Part shown: positions 1-8,238 of the stretch, piece after piece
Layout of the letters: each line of letters begins with the position of its first letter
Numbering within the stretch: position 1 is the first letter of the stretch
DNA from: an uncultured Bacteroidales bacterium
GTDB lineage: Bacteria; Bacteroidota; Bacteroidia; Bacteroidales; Paludibacteraceae
DNA length: 11,940 nucleotides
Assembly: GCA_903899865.1 (NCBI GenBank)
Contig: CAIUKZ010000239.1
Location: forward strand, 1-11,940
Direction of reading: 5' to 3'
Notes under the pieces: generated by a model
Told to the model about the DNA's origin: nothing
The model's input: the letters and a program-made list of their open reading frames with translations, nothing else
Database searches by the model: none
Translations under genes and position numbers: made by a program

Positions 1-2
1 AC

Positions 3-686
3 ATGAACTTTGAAGTGAAAAGAATAGCATTGACATTTAAAATTTGTATCATCACAGTCTTCTTCAGCAGCTTTAACACTGCTAGTGCACAACAGTTTGC
101 CATTGAAACATCCTATAGCAATCCTGTCAGATTTGGAACTGGTGTCAGCAATACATTTTTACATCAAAACAAAGTAGGTTTGGCAGTTAATCTTCCTTTT
201 TCGAGTAATTTTAGCCTTCTAACTGGTGCTTACTACTCATTGGCTTACGGCGACAAGATGCAATTATTTCCTGATGACGACTATGTGTCAACTCACACTT
301 ACGCACAATATGCTGATGTTCCTTTAAAGCTCATGTTTAGTTTGCCAGTGTCTAACACTTTTAAATTCATCGCTTATGGTGGTCCAAACATGAATTTCGG
401 AATTTCACAAAAACAGTTTGTGCTATCCACCTTGGGCACTCAAAGTTCCATGATAAACGATGTGTATGCAGCCAAGTTACTAAGCAGGTGGAATGTTCAA
501 ATAGAAGTAGGTGGTGGTTTTCAATGGAAAAAATTCATCGTAAAAGGTGGTTATAACCTTGGGATAAACAACCTGGATTTAACCAAAACATATACTATCT
601 ATCAAAGTGGATGGAATGCCACATTGGGTTACGAATTGGAAAATTTATCCCCAAAAAACAAACAAAAAACCACTGAAACAGAATAA
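3..686 (+). CDS. PorT-like outer-membrane beta-barrel protein
   Basis: This is a probable small outer-membrane beta-barrel protein of the PorT-like type common in Bacteroidota. The first 30 or so residues form a signal peptide: Lys/Arg near the start, a hydrophobic core (about residues 8-25), then an ASA|QQ cleavage site near residue 29. The rest alternates aromatic and polar residues in short amphipathic strands with Gly/Asn/Asp turns (for example TGAYYSLAYGDK, FIAYGGPNMNFG, QIEVGGGFQWKKF), and a late strand reads NATLGYEL, as expected of a barrel. The tail after it is polar and Lys/Thr rich. The ATG at position 3 gives a complete signal peptide, so it is probably the true start, but the window opens only two bases upstream and a longer form cannot be excluded. 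Substrate or partner is unknown. Membership of the type IX secretion PorT itself is not shown; many paralogues share this fold. Confidence 0.72.
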   Translation: MNFEVKRIALTFKICIITVFFSSFNTASAQQFAIETSYSNPVRFGTGVSNTFLHQNKVGLAVNLPFSSNFSLLTGAYYSLAYGDKMQLFPDDDYVSTHTYAQYADVPLKLMFSLPVSNTFKFIAYGGPNMNFGISQKQFVLSTLGTQSSMINDVYAAKLLSRWNVQIEVGGGFQWKKFIVKGGYNLGINNLDLTKTYTIYQSGWNATLGYELENLSPKNKQKTTETE

Positions 687-798
687 CTTAAAAAAAATAT
701 AATTGTAATTAGCCATTGGGCTTACAGTATGCTCCACCCATTTCACATAATAAGACTAAGAGCCAACTGATTTACAACCACTAATAAAAACACTTAAC

Positions 799-2103
799 AT
801 GGAGCTATATTCGATTTTCTTGCAGCATCCAGTTATATGCACAGACAGCAGAGTATGTCTTACTGGATCACTATTTTTCGCATTAAAGGGTGAAAATTTC
901 AATGCAAATGCCTTTGCTTTATCGGCATTGGAGAAAGGGTGTGCATACGCAATTGTGGACGAAGCCGAATTTGCTATTGACAACCGTTTTATATTGGTGG
1001 ACAACGTTTTGAAAACACTCCAACAATTAGCTGTTCACCACCGAAAACAACTAGGCACAAAAATAATTGGCATCACTGGCACCAATGGCAAAACCACTAC
1101 CAAGGAATTGATAGCATCCGTACTGAAAGAAAAATACAATGTGCTTTACACACTTGGTAACTTAAACAATCATATTGGAGTCCCACTGACGGTATTAAAA
1201 CTAAAACCCGAGCATGACATCGCTGTCATTGAAATGGGGGCAAATCATCCGGGCGACATCAAAGAATTGGCCGAAATAGCGCAGCCGAATTACGGGATAA
1301 TCACCAATGTAGGCAAAGCACACTTAGAAGGATTTGGTTCATTTGAGGGAGTAAAAAAGACGAAATCGGAATTGTACCAATATATTCTTCATCATGGCGA
1401 ACTGATTTTTATCAACAAAGCCAACCCGGAGCTGTTAGAAATGGCTGCGCAAATAGGTTTTAAGTATCCCGAAAAAACCTGCTCCTACAGTTTGGAATTT
1501 AATGACACCGAAGCCATGATGGCAGGTCAAGTGACCTACTGCTCGCCTTTCCTGGAAATGGAATGCCAAAACAAAAACGCAGAATCATTTGAGATAAAGA
1601 CCAAACTAATAGGCTCTTACAATGCCGAGAATGTTCTAGCAGCTGTGACAATAGGTAAATACTTTGATCTGGATGAAATTCAAATCATCAATGGATTAGA
1701 AAACTACATACCTCAAAACAACCGCTCCCAACTGACACTTACTGCTACCAATCATTTGGTGGTCGATGCCTACAATGCCAACCCAACTAGTCTGAGAGCT
1801 GCAATACTCAATTTTGCACATCTCAATTCCGAAAATAAATGCCTCATTATCGGCGATATGCTTGAGCTAGGCGAACAAAGTGACTTTGAACATCAAGCCA
1901 TCGTAAATTTAATCAAGGACAATCACTTTGAGAATGTAATGTTAGTTGGCGAAATGTTTTCTAAAACCAAAAACTCATTCCGAAATTTTAACACAGTTAT
2001 TGATTTGATAGTGTATCTGCAACATCAAAAAATAGAAAACAGCTACATCCTTATCAAAGGTTCAAGAGGTATAAAACTTGAAAAAGTCATTGAAGTCCTC
2101 TGA
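799..2103 (+). CDS. murF: UDP-N-acetylmuramoyl-tripeptide--D-alanyl-D-alanine ligase (MurF)
   Basis: MurF joins D-Ala-D-Ala to the UDP-MurNAc-tripeptide with ATP, the last cytoplasmic step of peptidoglycan precursor synthesis. The 434 residues match the usual family length. The N-terminal substrate domain holds DSRVCLTGSLFFALKGENF (about 16-34). The ATP-binding central domain has the Mur ligase P-loop GITGTNGKTTTKE (91-103), then EMGANHPGDI (145-154), TNVGKAHLEGFGS (169-181) and a Lys-rich GVKKTK stretch where the family carries its carbamylated lysine. YNAENVLAA and the MurF-type VDAYNANPTS follow, leading into the C-terminal domain with GDMLELG. All key motifs appear intact. The ATG is followed directly by conserved N-terminal sequence. 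It stands alone here, with 112 bases before it and 115 after, and no other mur gene is in view. No promoter of the TAnnTTTG type was found upstream. Confidence 0.96.
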   Translation: MELYSIFLQHPVICTDSRVCLTGSLFFALKGENFNANAFALSALEKGCAYAIVDEAEFAIDNRFILVDNVLKTLQQLAVHHRKQLGTKIIGITGTNGKTTTKELIASVLKEKYNVLYTLGNLNNHIGVPLTVLKLKPEHDIAVIEMGANHPGDIKELAEIAQPNYGIITNVGKAHLEGFGSFEGVKKTKSELYQYILHHGELIFINKANPELLEMAAQIGFKYPEKTCSYSLEFNDTEAMMAGQVTYCSPFLEMECQNKNAESFEIKTKLIGSYNAENVLAAVTIGKYFDLDEIQIINGLENYIPQNNRSQLTLTATNHLVVDAYNANPTSLRAAILNFAHLNSENKCLIIGDMLELGEQSDFEHQAIVNLIKDNHFENVMLVGEMFSKTKNSFRNFNTVIDLIVYLQHQKIENSYILIKGSRGIKLEKVIEVL

Positions 2104-2218
2104 AGATAATGGGGATCAGCTGTTGGCAACAGAAATACCTTGAACCAACTTACAACCTAATTCGAAATATATGGACACTGTAAAAATAGGAACTACAACT
2201 AGATAAAATCTAATTAAA

Positions 2219-3130
2219 ATGGACAATCAAACACAAAAAAAAAGTAATGTCAATCTGATTATCATCATCATATCGGTGATAATTATTGCTGGTTTGACGG
2301 CTGCATTGGTTTATTTGTTTAATGAAACCAAACAAAAAGACGCAGAAATGAATGAAGTGGTAGAACAAATGAACTTCGAAAAAGAGCAGGTGGAGAAAGA
2401 GTACGCTGACCTGAATCAACAATTCGAAGTTTCTAGCTCCAATATCCACAACGACTCGCTGGTACAACTGCTTCAAGATCAAAAGCTAAAAGTACAACAA
2501 TTGCTTACCGAACTTCGTACCACCAAGTCAACCAATGCCAAGAAAATTGCTCAACTGAAAAATGAATTGGCTACTGTACGTAAAGTGATGATTCAGTATG
2601 TAAACCAAATTGACTCGCTGAACACCATTAATAAAGCCTTGACAACAGAGAATGTAGAAGTTCATAAAAAATATCGTGCAGCCTCTGAGACGGTTCAGCA
2701 ACTTTCAAAAGAAAAAGACAACCTCAACCAAGTGGTTAGCAAAGCCTCCATCTTAGAAATCACCAGTTTCGGCATGACAGCCCTCAACAGCAACAACCGC
2801 AAGACAGGGTGGTTTTCACAATCTGCCACTCTTCAGTTCAACTATACTATTGGCAAAAACGTAACCGCACAACCGGGTGAAAAGATAGTGTATCTACGCA
2901 TCACCAGACCCGACAATGAAGTGCTGACAAAAAGTCCAAACAATGTATTTCCATTTGAAAATAAAAACATCACCTACTCAGCCATGAAAAAATTTGAATA
3001 TTCTGGTGAAGCTATTAAGGATGTCATTTATTGGAAAATTGCAGAAATACTACCGAAAGGCAAATACAATGCCGACTTTTTTGTGGACGGCAATCGGATA
3101 GGGAGCTTCACGTTCGTTTTTGAAAAATAA
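2219..3130 (+). CDS. membrane-anchored coiled-coil protein of unknown function
   Basis: Function is not recognised. The 303-residue protein has a short polar N-terminus, one strongly hydrophobic helix (about 12-34, rich in Ile) with no cleavage site, a long charged coiled-coil region (about 36-175, rich in Glu, Lys, Gln and Leu) and a C-terminal globular part (about 176-303) that looks beta-rich. The last part contains the stretch GEKIVYLRITRPDNEVL (220-236), which resembles, from memory, a C-terminal domain seen in many uncharacterised Bacteroidota coiled-coil proteins. The N-terminus is likely cytoplasmic, leaving coiled coil and domain in the periplasm, though a signal anchor cannot fix the orientation. 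It lies 115 bases after murF and 95 before lutB, so operon membership is unclear. The similarity to SMC-like or ParA-like names expected from automated annotation would come only from the coiled coil. Confidence 0.85.
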   Translation: MDNQTQKKSNVNLIIIIISVIIIAGLTAALVYLFNETKQKDAEMNEVVEQMNFEKEQVEKEYADLNQQFEVSSSNIHNDSLVQLLQDQKLKVQQLLTELRTTKSTNAKKIAQLKNELATVRKVMIQYVNQIDSLNTINKALTTENVEVHKKYRAASETVQQLSKEKDNLNQVVSKASILEITSFGMTALNSNNRKTGWFSQSATLQFNYTIGKNVTAQPGEKIVYLRITRPDNEVLTKSPNNVFPFENKNITYSAMKKFEYSGEAIKDVIYWKIAEILPKGKYNADFFVDGNRIGSFTFVFEK

Positions 3131-3161
3131 AATGAAGTAAAATCTATGAATTAAACATCAT

Positions 3162-3201
3162 TGTTTACCTGTTTAATTGTTTACTCGTTTACTCGTCAAC
3201 T
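3162..3201 (+). repeat. five tandem 8-base near-repeats upstream of lutB
   Basis: Five consecutive octamers fill the 40 bases: TGTTTACC, TGTTTAAT, TGTTTACT, CGTTTACT and CGTCAACT. The first four share GTTTA at the same phase and the last is degenerate. The array ends 24 bases before the lutB start codon. It could be a slippage-generated tract that tunes promoter or leader spacing, or a binding array for a regulator; no function is shown by the sequence. Confidence 0.7.
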
Positions 3202-3225
3202 CTAAAATAAATATCTGAAAACATC

Positions 3226-4605
3226 ATGACTTTCCAATCCCGCAAATTCACCAAAGATGCTGATGCTATCGCTTTTGATGTCAAACATCGGAAAACGATA
3301 AAATTCAACATCTCTAAATACGATGTAGCTGTGGGAAAAGGGATGAACAGATATGAAAATGTAGAACTTGCTAAATCACAGGCAGCATCTATCAAACGAG
3401 ATGTGCTTAAAAATTGGGCAACATACCTCCTACAATTCGAAGAGCGAATTACCGCACGGGGGGCTAAAGTTTTATGGGCAGAAGATACGGCAGAGGCTAC
3501 AAAGTATCTGGAGGAGATACTCAGCGAGCGTAACGCAAAATTGCTTGTAAAGAGTAAGTCCATGACAACTGAGGAAATTGATTTAAATCACACAGCTGAG
3601 CAAATGGGATGCGAATCAGTAGAAACTGATTTGGGGGAATTTATCGTTCAGGTGGCGGGCGAACGTCCCTACCACATTGTCACCCCTGCAATGCATAAAT
3701 CCAAAGAGGACATTGCAAAACTATTCAACGAAAAGTTTGATACGCCTATAGATAGTACTCCCGAGGAAATGACAGAATATGTCAGGCAAATGCTTCGCAA
3801 GAAATACATGCAGGCCGATGTAGGTGTGACTGGAGCTAATTTCCTGATTGCAGATATAGGTGGTATTTCAGTCACCGAGAATGAGGGAAATGCTCTCATG
3901 TCAACCGCTTTTCCTAAAACACATGTAGTCATTGCTGGTATTGAGAAAATCATCCCCAGACTTAGTGATTTGGGATTGTTTTATCCACTACTGGCTGCAC
4001 ATGGCACCGGACAGCAGGTCACAGCATACAATACCATTTTCACTGGACCACGTCAGTCGGGTGAAGTAGATGGCCCTGAGGAAATGATTGTCATTTTACT
4101 AGATAATGGTAGAACAAAACTCTATGCAGATGATGAAGCTTATGAAGCACTGGCGTGCATTCGTTGTGGTGCTTGTTTGAATGCTTGTCCTGTGTACAAA
4201 ACCATCGGAGGCTACACCTACGACACTACCTATAGCGGACCTATTGGTTCTGTATTAACACCTTTTTTCAGAGGCTTTAAAGATTTCTCTCACTTGAGTT
4301 TTGCATCCACACTCTGCGGAAAATGTGTAGAAGTGTGCCCTGTGAAAATTCCGTTGACAGACATTTTATTGTCCAACCGACGCAAGACAGTGGAGCAAAA
4401 CCTTCGACCAAAAGCGGAAGGGATTATCATGAAAGGATTTGTGATGATGAGCTCCAACAGGAAGACATTTGACGCGTTCCCTGGAGTGCTTAAAAACATG
4501 GCTACTGCGCCTTTCAATCATATAGGATGGGGACCGAAACGAATGATGCCGAAGTTTACAAACAAAACATTCTCTCAGTTATACACTGAATCAATAAAGA
4601 AATAA
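3226..4605 (+). CDS. lutB: LutB-type iron-sulfur protein (lactate utilisation family)
   Basis: This 459-residue protein matches LutB/YkgF, the iron-sulfur component of the LutABC L-lactate oxidation complex. The N-terminal two thirds form an LUD-type domain, including VGVTGANFLIADIGGISVTE (about 199-218) and the conserved NEGNALMSTAFPKTHVV stretch. A ferredoxin-like region follows with two cysteine boxes: C311-x2-C314-x2-C317-x3-C321-P, and C364-x2-C367-x3-C371-P, enough for two 4Fe-4S clusters in the usual LutB pattern. The C-terminal tail (after about 385) is also family-like. The ATG start lacks a Shine-Dalgarno sequence, as is normal in Bacteroidota. Neither lutA nor lutC is adjacent: a coiled-coil gene lies upstream and a prolyl isomerase downstream. 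Its electron acceptor and substrate are therefore less certain than in a complete lut operon. An octamer repeat array lies just upstream. Confidence 0.9.
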   Translation: MTFQSRKFTKDADAIAFDVKHRKTIKFNISKYDVAVGKGMNRYENVELAKSQAASIKRDVLKNWATYLLQFEERITARGAKVLWAEDTAEATKYLEEILSERNAKLLVKSKSMTTEEIDLNHTAEQMGCESVETDLGEFIVQVAGERPYHIVTPAMHKSKEDIAKLFNEKFDTPIDSTPEEMTEYVRQMLRKKYMQADVGVTGANFLIADIGGISVTENEGNALMSTAFPKTHVVIAGIEKIIPRLSDLGLFYPLLAAHGTGQQVTAYNTIFTGPRQSGEVDGPEEMIVILLDNGRTKLYADDEAYEALACIRCGACLNACPVYKTIGGYTYDTTYSGPIGSVLTPFFRGFKDFSHLSFASTLCGKCVEVCPVKIPLTDILLSNRRKTVEQNLRPKAEGIIMKGFVMMSSNRKTFDAFPGVLKNMATAPFNHIGWGPKRMMPKFTNKTFSQLYTESIKK

Positions 4606-4657
4606 AATATTTATCTACTTGTAACTAATAATTGCAACTATCAACCATTTTCACCAC

Positions 4658-5134
4658 ATGAGACTTTATATTCAACACCGAATTTCCATTACAATTCTTT
4701 TGTTTACTTTACTTATTGCAGGTTGCACCGAAGACAAATATAAAGATTGGCAATTGCTCAATGAGAAATGGCTAACCAACAACCTCAAAAATGACTCCAT
4801 AAAGCAAACCTCCTCTGGACTTCAGTACAAAGTGATCTATCAAGGTGACCCAAACATGAGAAAACCGAGCGCTTCAAGCCTTGTCATAGTAGATTATAAA
4901 GGGGAATTGATAGACGGAACAGTATTTCAAGAAGCAAAAGCAGTTCAAATTGAACTTTCTAGCAATTCTCTAAGACAAGGATGGAAAGAGGGTTTACCAC
5001 TTATGAACGGAGGAGGGACTTATGTGTTATATATACCTAGCGATTTGGCTTATGGAAAGAACGGAGCAAAGCCTGGCATTCCACCCTACTCTACCTTGAA
5101 ATTTACTATAACGTTGATAGATTCTCAACATTAA
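4658..5134 (+). CDS. FKBP-type peptidyl-prolyl cis-trans isomerase lipoprotein
   Basis: A periplasmic foldase that probably catalyses proline cis-trans isomerisation. A lipoprotein signal ends in the lipobox LIAGC, with the lipidated Cys at residue 23 followed by acidic TED. A linker region leads to one FKBP domain (about 52-158), beginning SGLQYKVI. Expected active-site residues by alignment with human FKBP12 are Y80 (Y26), F90 (F36), W109 (W59), Y132 in LAYG (Y82) and F149 (F99), with the IPPYSTLKF loop present. Two positions differ: FKBP12 D37 is Q91 (DGTVFQ rather than the frequent DGTVFD), and I56 is R106. Activity may be reduced, but the fold looks whole. It sits 52 bases after lutB and 15 before the TPM gene, so it is probably cotranscribed with the latter. 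Confidence 0.92.
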   Translation: MRLYIQHRISITILLFTLLIAGCTEDKYKDWQLLNEKWLTNNLKNDSIKQTSSGLQYKVIYQGDPNMRKPSASSLVIVDYKGELIDGTVFQEAKAVQIELSSNSLRQGWKEGLPLMNGGGTYVLYIPSDLAYGKNGAKPGIPPYSTLKFTITLIDSQH

Positions 5135-5149
5135 ACTCAATGAACCACA

Positions 5150-6487
5150 ATGAAAAATTTCATTTTCATCCTTCTCTTATTTCTTTCAAACTGGTGTTTC
5201 TCTGCTGAATACACTGTAAAAACTATCCCCAACCCCACCAAAACCTACCCCTACGGTTACGTAAGTAATCCTGACGGCATCCTAAAACCCGAATCGGTAG
5301 AACAAATCAATGTCTTAATTGACTCATTAGAAAAGAAAACAACGAATGAAATAGCCGTGGTGGTGGTCAATTCTATTGGAGACAATGAGATCAGTAGTTT
5401 TGGTGATGCATTATTTTCCGAATGGAAAATGGGCAAAGCAAAACAAGACAATGGCGCATTATTGCTGTTTGTAATGGATCAACGCAAAGTGACTATCAAA
5501 ACAGGTTATGGCGTAGAAGGAGTATTGCCAGACGCTATTTGCAAACGAATACAATATGAATCAATGATTCCAGCATTCAAAGCAGGAAATTATGATGCAG
5601 GGATACTAGCTGGTGTTCAAAGCATGGTTCACTACATGCAACAAGAACCCATTAAAAAAGAGCCCGAAAAACCAATAGATTGGACACAAGCAGTGACTTT
5701 GGCGTTGGCTGGATTCATACTGCTTATGGTAGTAGCACTGATTTGGGTGGACAGAATGATTAAGCAAGCTAATGCAAACCCGACCATGAGTAGCAATATG
5801 GCTAAGTATAAAGCCATTAAAACTCAGTTGTCAGGAGTAATGAACATCACTGCGGTAATTTTACCTTTGTTTGCATTAGGTGGGGTGATTTTCTTTTCCC
5901 GATTTGCATTTGTATTGCTTGTGATTCCTATGCCACTGGCGTCACTACCAGCATACCTTTACACTCGAATGAAAATGTTTAAGATACGTCGTTCTCCTAT
6001 ATCTTGTACTGCATGCGACGGCACGATGCACCTTCTATCCGAAAAACAGGAAGATGCACACCTCAAACTATCACAGCAATTTGAAGAGCAGCTACATGCA
6101 GTGGACTATGATGTATTTGTATGTGACAAATGTGCGAATCAAGCCATTTTTACGTTAGACAAACCAAGTGCTTATACCGAATGTCCTAAATGCAAGACCA
6201 AAGCCTATATCCTTAAAAGCAAAAAGACGATAGTAGCACCCACGTATTACAGTGCAGGTAGCGAACGCCTTACCTACATCTGTAAATTCTGTGGACACGA
6301 AGAAGATGAAAACCACAAATTACCAAAATTGAATGGGGGCAATGGGGGTTCATTTTTAGGTGGAATGTTAGTAGGCTCAGCGATGAGTGGTAGAGGTGGA
6401 TTCGGTAGTGGAAGTAGTGGTGGAGGTTTCGGAGGAAGCTTTGGTGGTGGAGGTTTTGGTGGAGGGGGTGCCAGCAGTGGCTGGTAA
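5150..6487 (+). CDS. TPM-domain (YgcG-like) membrane protein with CxxC pairs and Gly-rich tail
   Basis: A signal peptide (about 1-18, ending CFSA) exports an N-terminal TPM domain (about 37-165), recognised by YVSNPDGILKPESVEQIN, NEIAVVVV, NGALLLFVMDQRKVTIKTGY and GVEGVLPDAI. Hydrophobic segments follow at about 180-202 and two closely spaced ones at about 233-270. The next section carries four CxxC pairs, C286/C289, C325/C328, C345/C348 and C378/C381, which could form two zinc-ribbon-like sites. The protein ends in a Gly/Ser-rich tail (about 394-445) finishing GGGGASSGW, as is typical of YgcG-type proteins. TPM proteins are known mainly for phosphatase-like activity in photosystem repair in plants; bacterial roles are poorly defined and tied to the envelope. 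The gene follows the FKBP gene by 15 bases and precedes lemA, a frequent partner of TPM genes, by 146 bases. Confidence 0.9.
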   Translation: MKNFIFILLLFLSNWCFSAEYTVKTIPNPTKTYPYGYVSNPDGILKPESVEQINVLIDSLEKKTTNEIAVVVVNSIGDNEISSFGDALFSEWKMGKAKQDNGALLLFVMDQRKVTIKTGYGVEGVLPDAICKRIQYESMIPAFKAGNYDAGILAGVQSMVHYMQQEPIKKEPEKPIDWTQAVTLALAGFILLMVVALIWVDRMIKQANANPTMSSNMAKYKAIKTQLSGVMNITAVILPLFALGGVIFFSRFAFVLLVIPMPLASLPAYLYTRMKMFKIRRSPISCTACDGTMHLLSEKQEDAHLKLSQQFEEQLHAVDYDVFVCDKCANQAIFTLDKPSAYTECPKCKTKAYILKSKKTIVAPTYYSAGSERLTYICKFCGHEEDENHKLPKLNGGNGGSFLGGMLVGSAMSGRGGFGSGSSGGGFGGSFGGGGFGGGGASSGW

Positions 6488-6633
6488 TGACTGACAATGT
6501 GTCAAATTACGAAAGCTTAACCCTTTATATGTCAACAATTGCAATATCGGCATTGTTTTTGTCAATAGCATTTGTAAAATTTATAGTATTAACTGCCCTT
6601 ATTTCTTTATAGTAAAGGCTAAAACAACAAGTA

Positions 6634-7224
6634 ATGAAAAAAAATACAATTATTCTAATTTCGATTCTGGGTGGAGTAGCTATTCTGTTCTTATTGGGAA
6701 TCAGTACTTACAATGGATTAGTGGCAGCACGCAATGATGTTGATAGTCAATGGGCAAACGTACAAAGTCAATACCAACGTCGTGCAGACTTAATCCCTAA
6801 CTTGGTAGCCACTGTCAAAGGATACGCTACGCACGAAAGTTCTACACTGGAAGGTGTAATTGCAGCACGTGCCAAAGCGACACAAATCACTGTTGACCCA
6901 GAGAATCTAACACCTGAAAAACTTCAACAGTATCAAGCAGCGCAAGGTCAATTATCGACTGCTTTGGGCAAGTTATTGATGATTTCTGAAAACTATCCTG
7001 ACTTGAAGGCAAATCAAAACTTTATGGAATTACAGGCACAACTAGAAGGAACAGAAAATCGAATTTCTGTGGAGCGTGAGCGGTTTAATAATGCTTCAAA
7101 ATTATATGACAATAAAATTGAGCAATTCCCAGGAGTGATATTTGCACCAATGTTTCATTTTGAGAAAAAACCATATTTCGAAGCAGAAAAAGCAAGCCAA
7201 GCTGCTCCAAAAGTTCAGTTTTAA
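6634..7224 (+). CDS. lemA: LemA family membrane protein
   Basis: A LemA family protein of typical length (196 residues). A single N-terminal hydrophobic helix (about 5-23) is followed by the family signature: YNGLVAARNDVDSQWANVQ, then YQRRADLIPNLVATVKGYA with HESSTLEGVIAAR. The helical body continues with LLMISENYPDLKANQNFMEL, and EGTENRISVERERFN, all well conserved in the family. The C-terminus ends after a short Phe-rich stretch (FPGVIFAPMFHFEKKPYF). LemA proteins are predicted to put a four-helix body outside the cytoplasmic membrane; the biochemical role is not established. The neighbouring TPM gene supports the usual TPM/LemA pairing, but here TPM comes first. The next gene begins 12 bases after the stop, so lemA probably leads a run of cotranscribed genes reaching about 10122. 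No clear promoter was found in the 146 bases upstream. Confidence 0.95.
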   Translation: MKKNTIILISILGGVAILFLLGISTYNGLVAARNDVDSQWANVQSQYQRRADLIPNLVATVKGYATHESSTLEGVIAARAKATQITVDPENLTPEKLQQYQAAQGQLSTALGKLLMISENYPDLKANQNFMELQAQLEGTENRISVERERFNNASKLYDNKIEQFPGVIFAPMFHFEKKPYFEAEKASQAAPKVQF

Positions 7225-7236
7225 AAGTACATTCAC

Positions 7237-8238
7237 ATGCCAAACAAAGAATACACGTTGGTAAATGACCGCTATGAAAATGCAGTAGGATATTCACGCT
7301 GTGGCGCTAGTGGTCTGAAACTACCCCGAATATCTCTCGGACTATGGCATAACTTTGGCGATGTGGACAATCAAGAAGAGGCGCTACGAATGATTCGTTG
7401 CGCCTTTGATCATGGAATTACCCATTTCGACCTAGCCAATAATTATGGCACGCCCGCTGGCAGTGCTGAAGTCAATTTTGGAAAAATACTCCAATCCAAC
7501 TTTCAGTCACACCGCGACGAAATGATTATAAGCACCAAAGCTGGGCACCTAATGTGGCCTGGCCCTTACGGCGACGGTGGGTCACGTAAATACATGATAG
7601 CCAGCCTCCATCAAAGCCTAAAACGGATGCAACTGGACTATGTGGATATATTCTACTCACATCGTTATGACCCCAACACTCCTTTGGAAGAAACAATGGG
7701 CGCTTTGTCTGACATGGTAAAACAAGGGAAAGCGCTGTACGTGGGAATTTCTAAATACCCTGTTGAGAAGGCTAGAGAAGCATACAAGCTACTCAAACAA
7801 AATGGCACACCCTGTCTTATTAATCAGGACAGATACAGCATTCTTACTCCACAGATTGAAGACCAAGTGCTGCCACTTGCCAGTGAACATGGTGTAGGCT
7901 GCATTACATTCTCACCTTTGGCACAAGGGCTATTGAGCGATAAGTATTTGAATGGCATACCAGATGATTCGCGAGCTGCTCATAGCTATGGCTTCTTGCA
8001 AAAAAGCCAAATTACCGAGAATAAAATAGAGAAAATACGACAATTAAATGAGATTGCCATACATCGTGGACAGTCGCTGGCACAAATGGCATTGGCTTGG
8101 TGCCTTAGTAGTAAATATGTAAACTCTGTAATTGTAGGCACCAGTTCTGTGGCCCAACTTAAAGAGAACATACAAGCATTAAACCATCTAGGTTTCTCAG
8201 ATGAAGAACTTACACAAATTAAAAAACTTGCTCAATAA
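7237..8238 (+). CDS. gpr: aldo/keto reductase, YghZ/Gpr type
   Basis: A soluble NADPH-dependent aldo/keto reductase close to E. coli YghZ (Gpr), which reduces L-glyceraldehyde 3-phosphate and methylglyoxal. Family stretches include SLGLWHNFGDVDN, ITHFDLANNYGTPAGSAE, STKAGHLMWPGPYGDGGSRK and YSHRYDPNTPLEET. The catalytic tetrad is visible as D65, Y70, K101 and H142. The cofactor-binding end reads VIVGTSSVAQLKENIQAL. At 333 residues it lacks only the short C-terminal tail of the E. coli protein (about ten residues). It begins 12 bases after lemA and ends 4 bases before the next start, which implies cotranscription. A role in detoxifying reactive aldehydes is inferred from the family; nothing in the neighbouring genes names the substrate. 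Confidence 0.94.
   Translation: MPNKEYTLVNDRYENAVGYSRCGASGLKLPRISLGLWHNFGDVDNQEEALRMIRCAFDHGITHFDLANNYGTPAGSAEVNFGKILQSNFQSHRDEMIISTKAGHLMWPGPYGDGGSRKYMIASLHQSLKRMQLDYVDIFYSHRYDPNTPLEETMGALSDMVKQGKALYVGISKYPVEKAREAYKLLKQNGTPCLINQDRYSILTPQIEDQVLPLASEHGVGCITFSPLAQGLLSDKYLNGIPDDSRAAHSYGFLQKSQITENKIEKIRQLNEIAIHRGQSLAQMALAWCLSSKYVNSVIVGTSSVAQLKENIQALNHLGFSDEELTQIKKLAQ

Noticed and set aside
2120..2132. CTGTT-GGC-AACAG hairpin after murF as a terminator
   Set aside because: The stem is only 5 bases and no T-run follows.
3162..3201. CRISPR-like array
   Set aside because: Units are 8 bases with no spacers, and no cas gene is present.
6492..6504. TGACA-ATG-TGTCA hairpin after the TPM gene as a terminator
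   Set aside because: The 5-base stem is weak and lacks a T-run; chance occurrence is likely.
6270..6571. Antisense open frames opposite the end of the TPM gene
   Set aside because: They are shadows of the low-complexity Gly/Ser codons and encode His/Ser/Thr-rich sequence without family features.
6488..6633. Promoter for lemA
   Set aside because: Only sites such as TGTTTTTG and TAGCATTTG were seen; none fits TTG-N19-TAnnTTTG.
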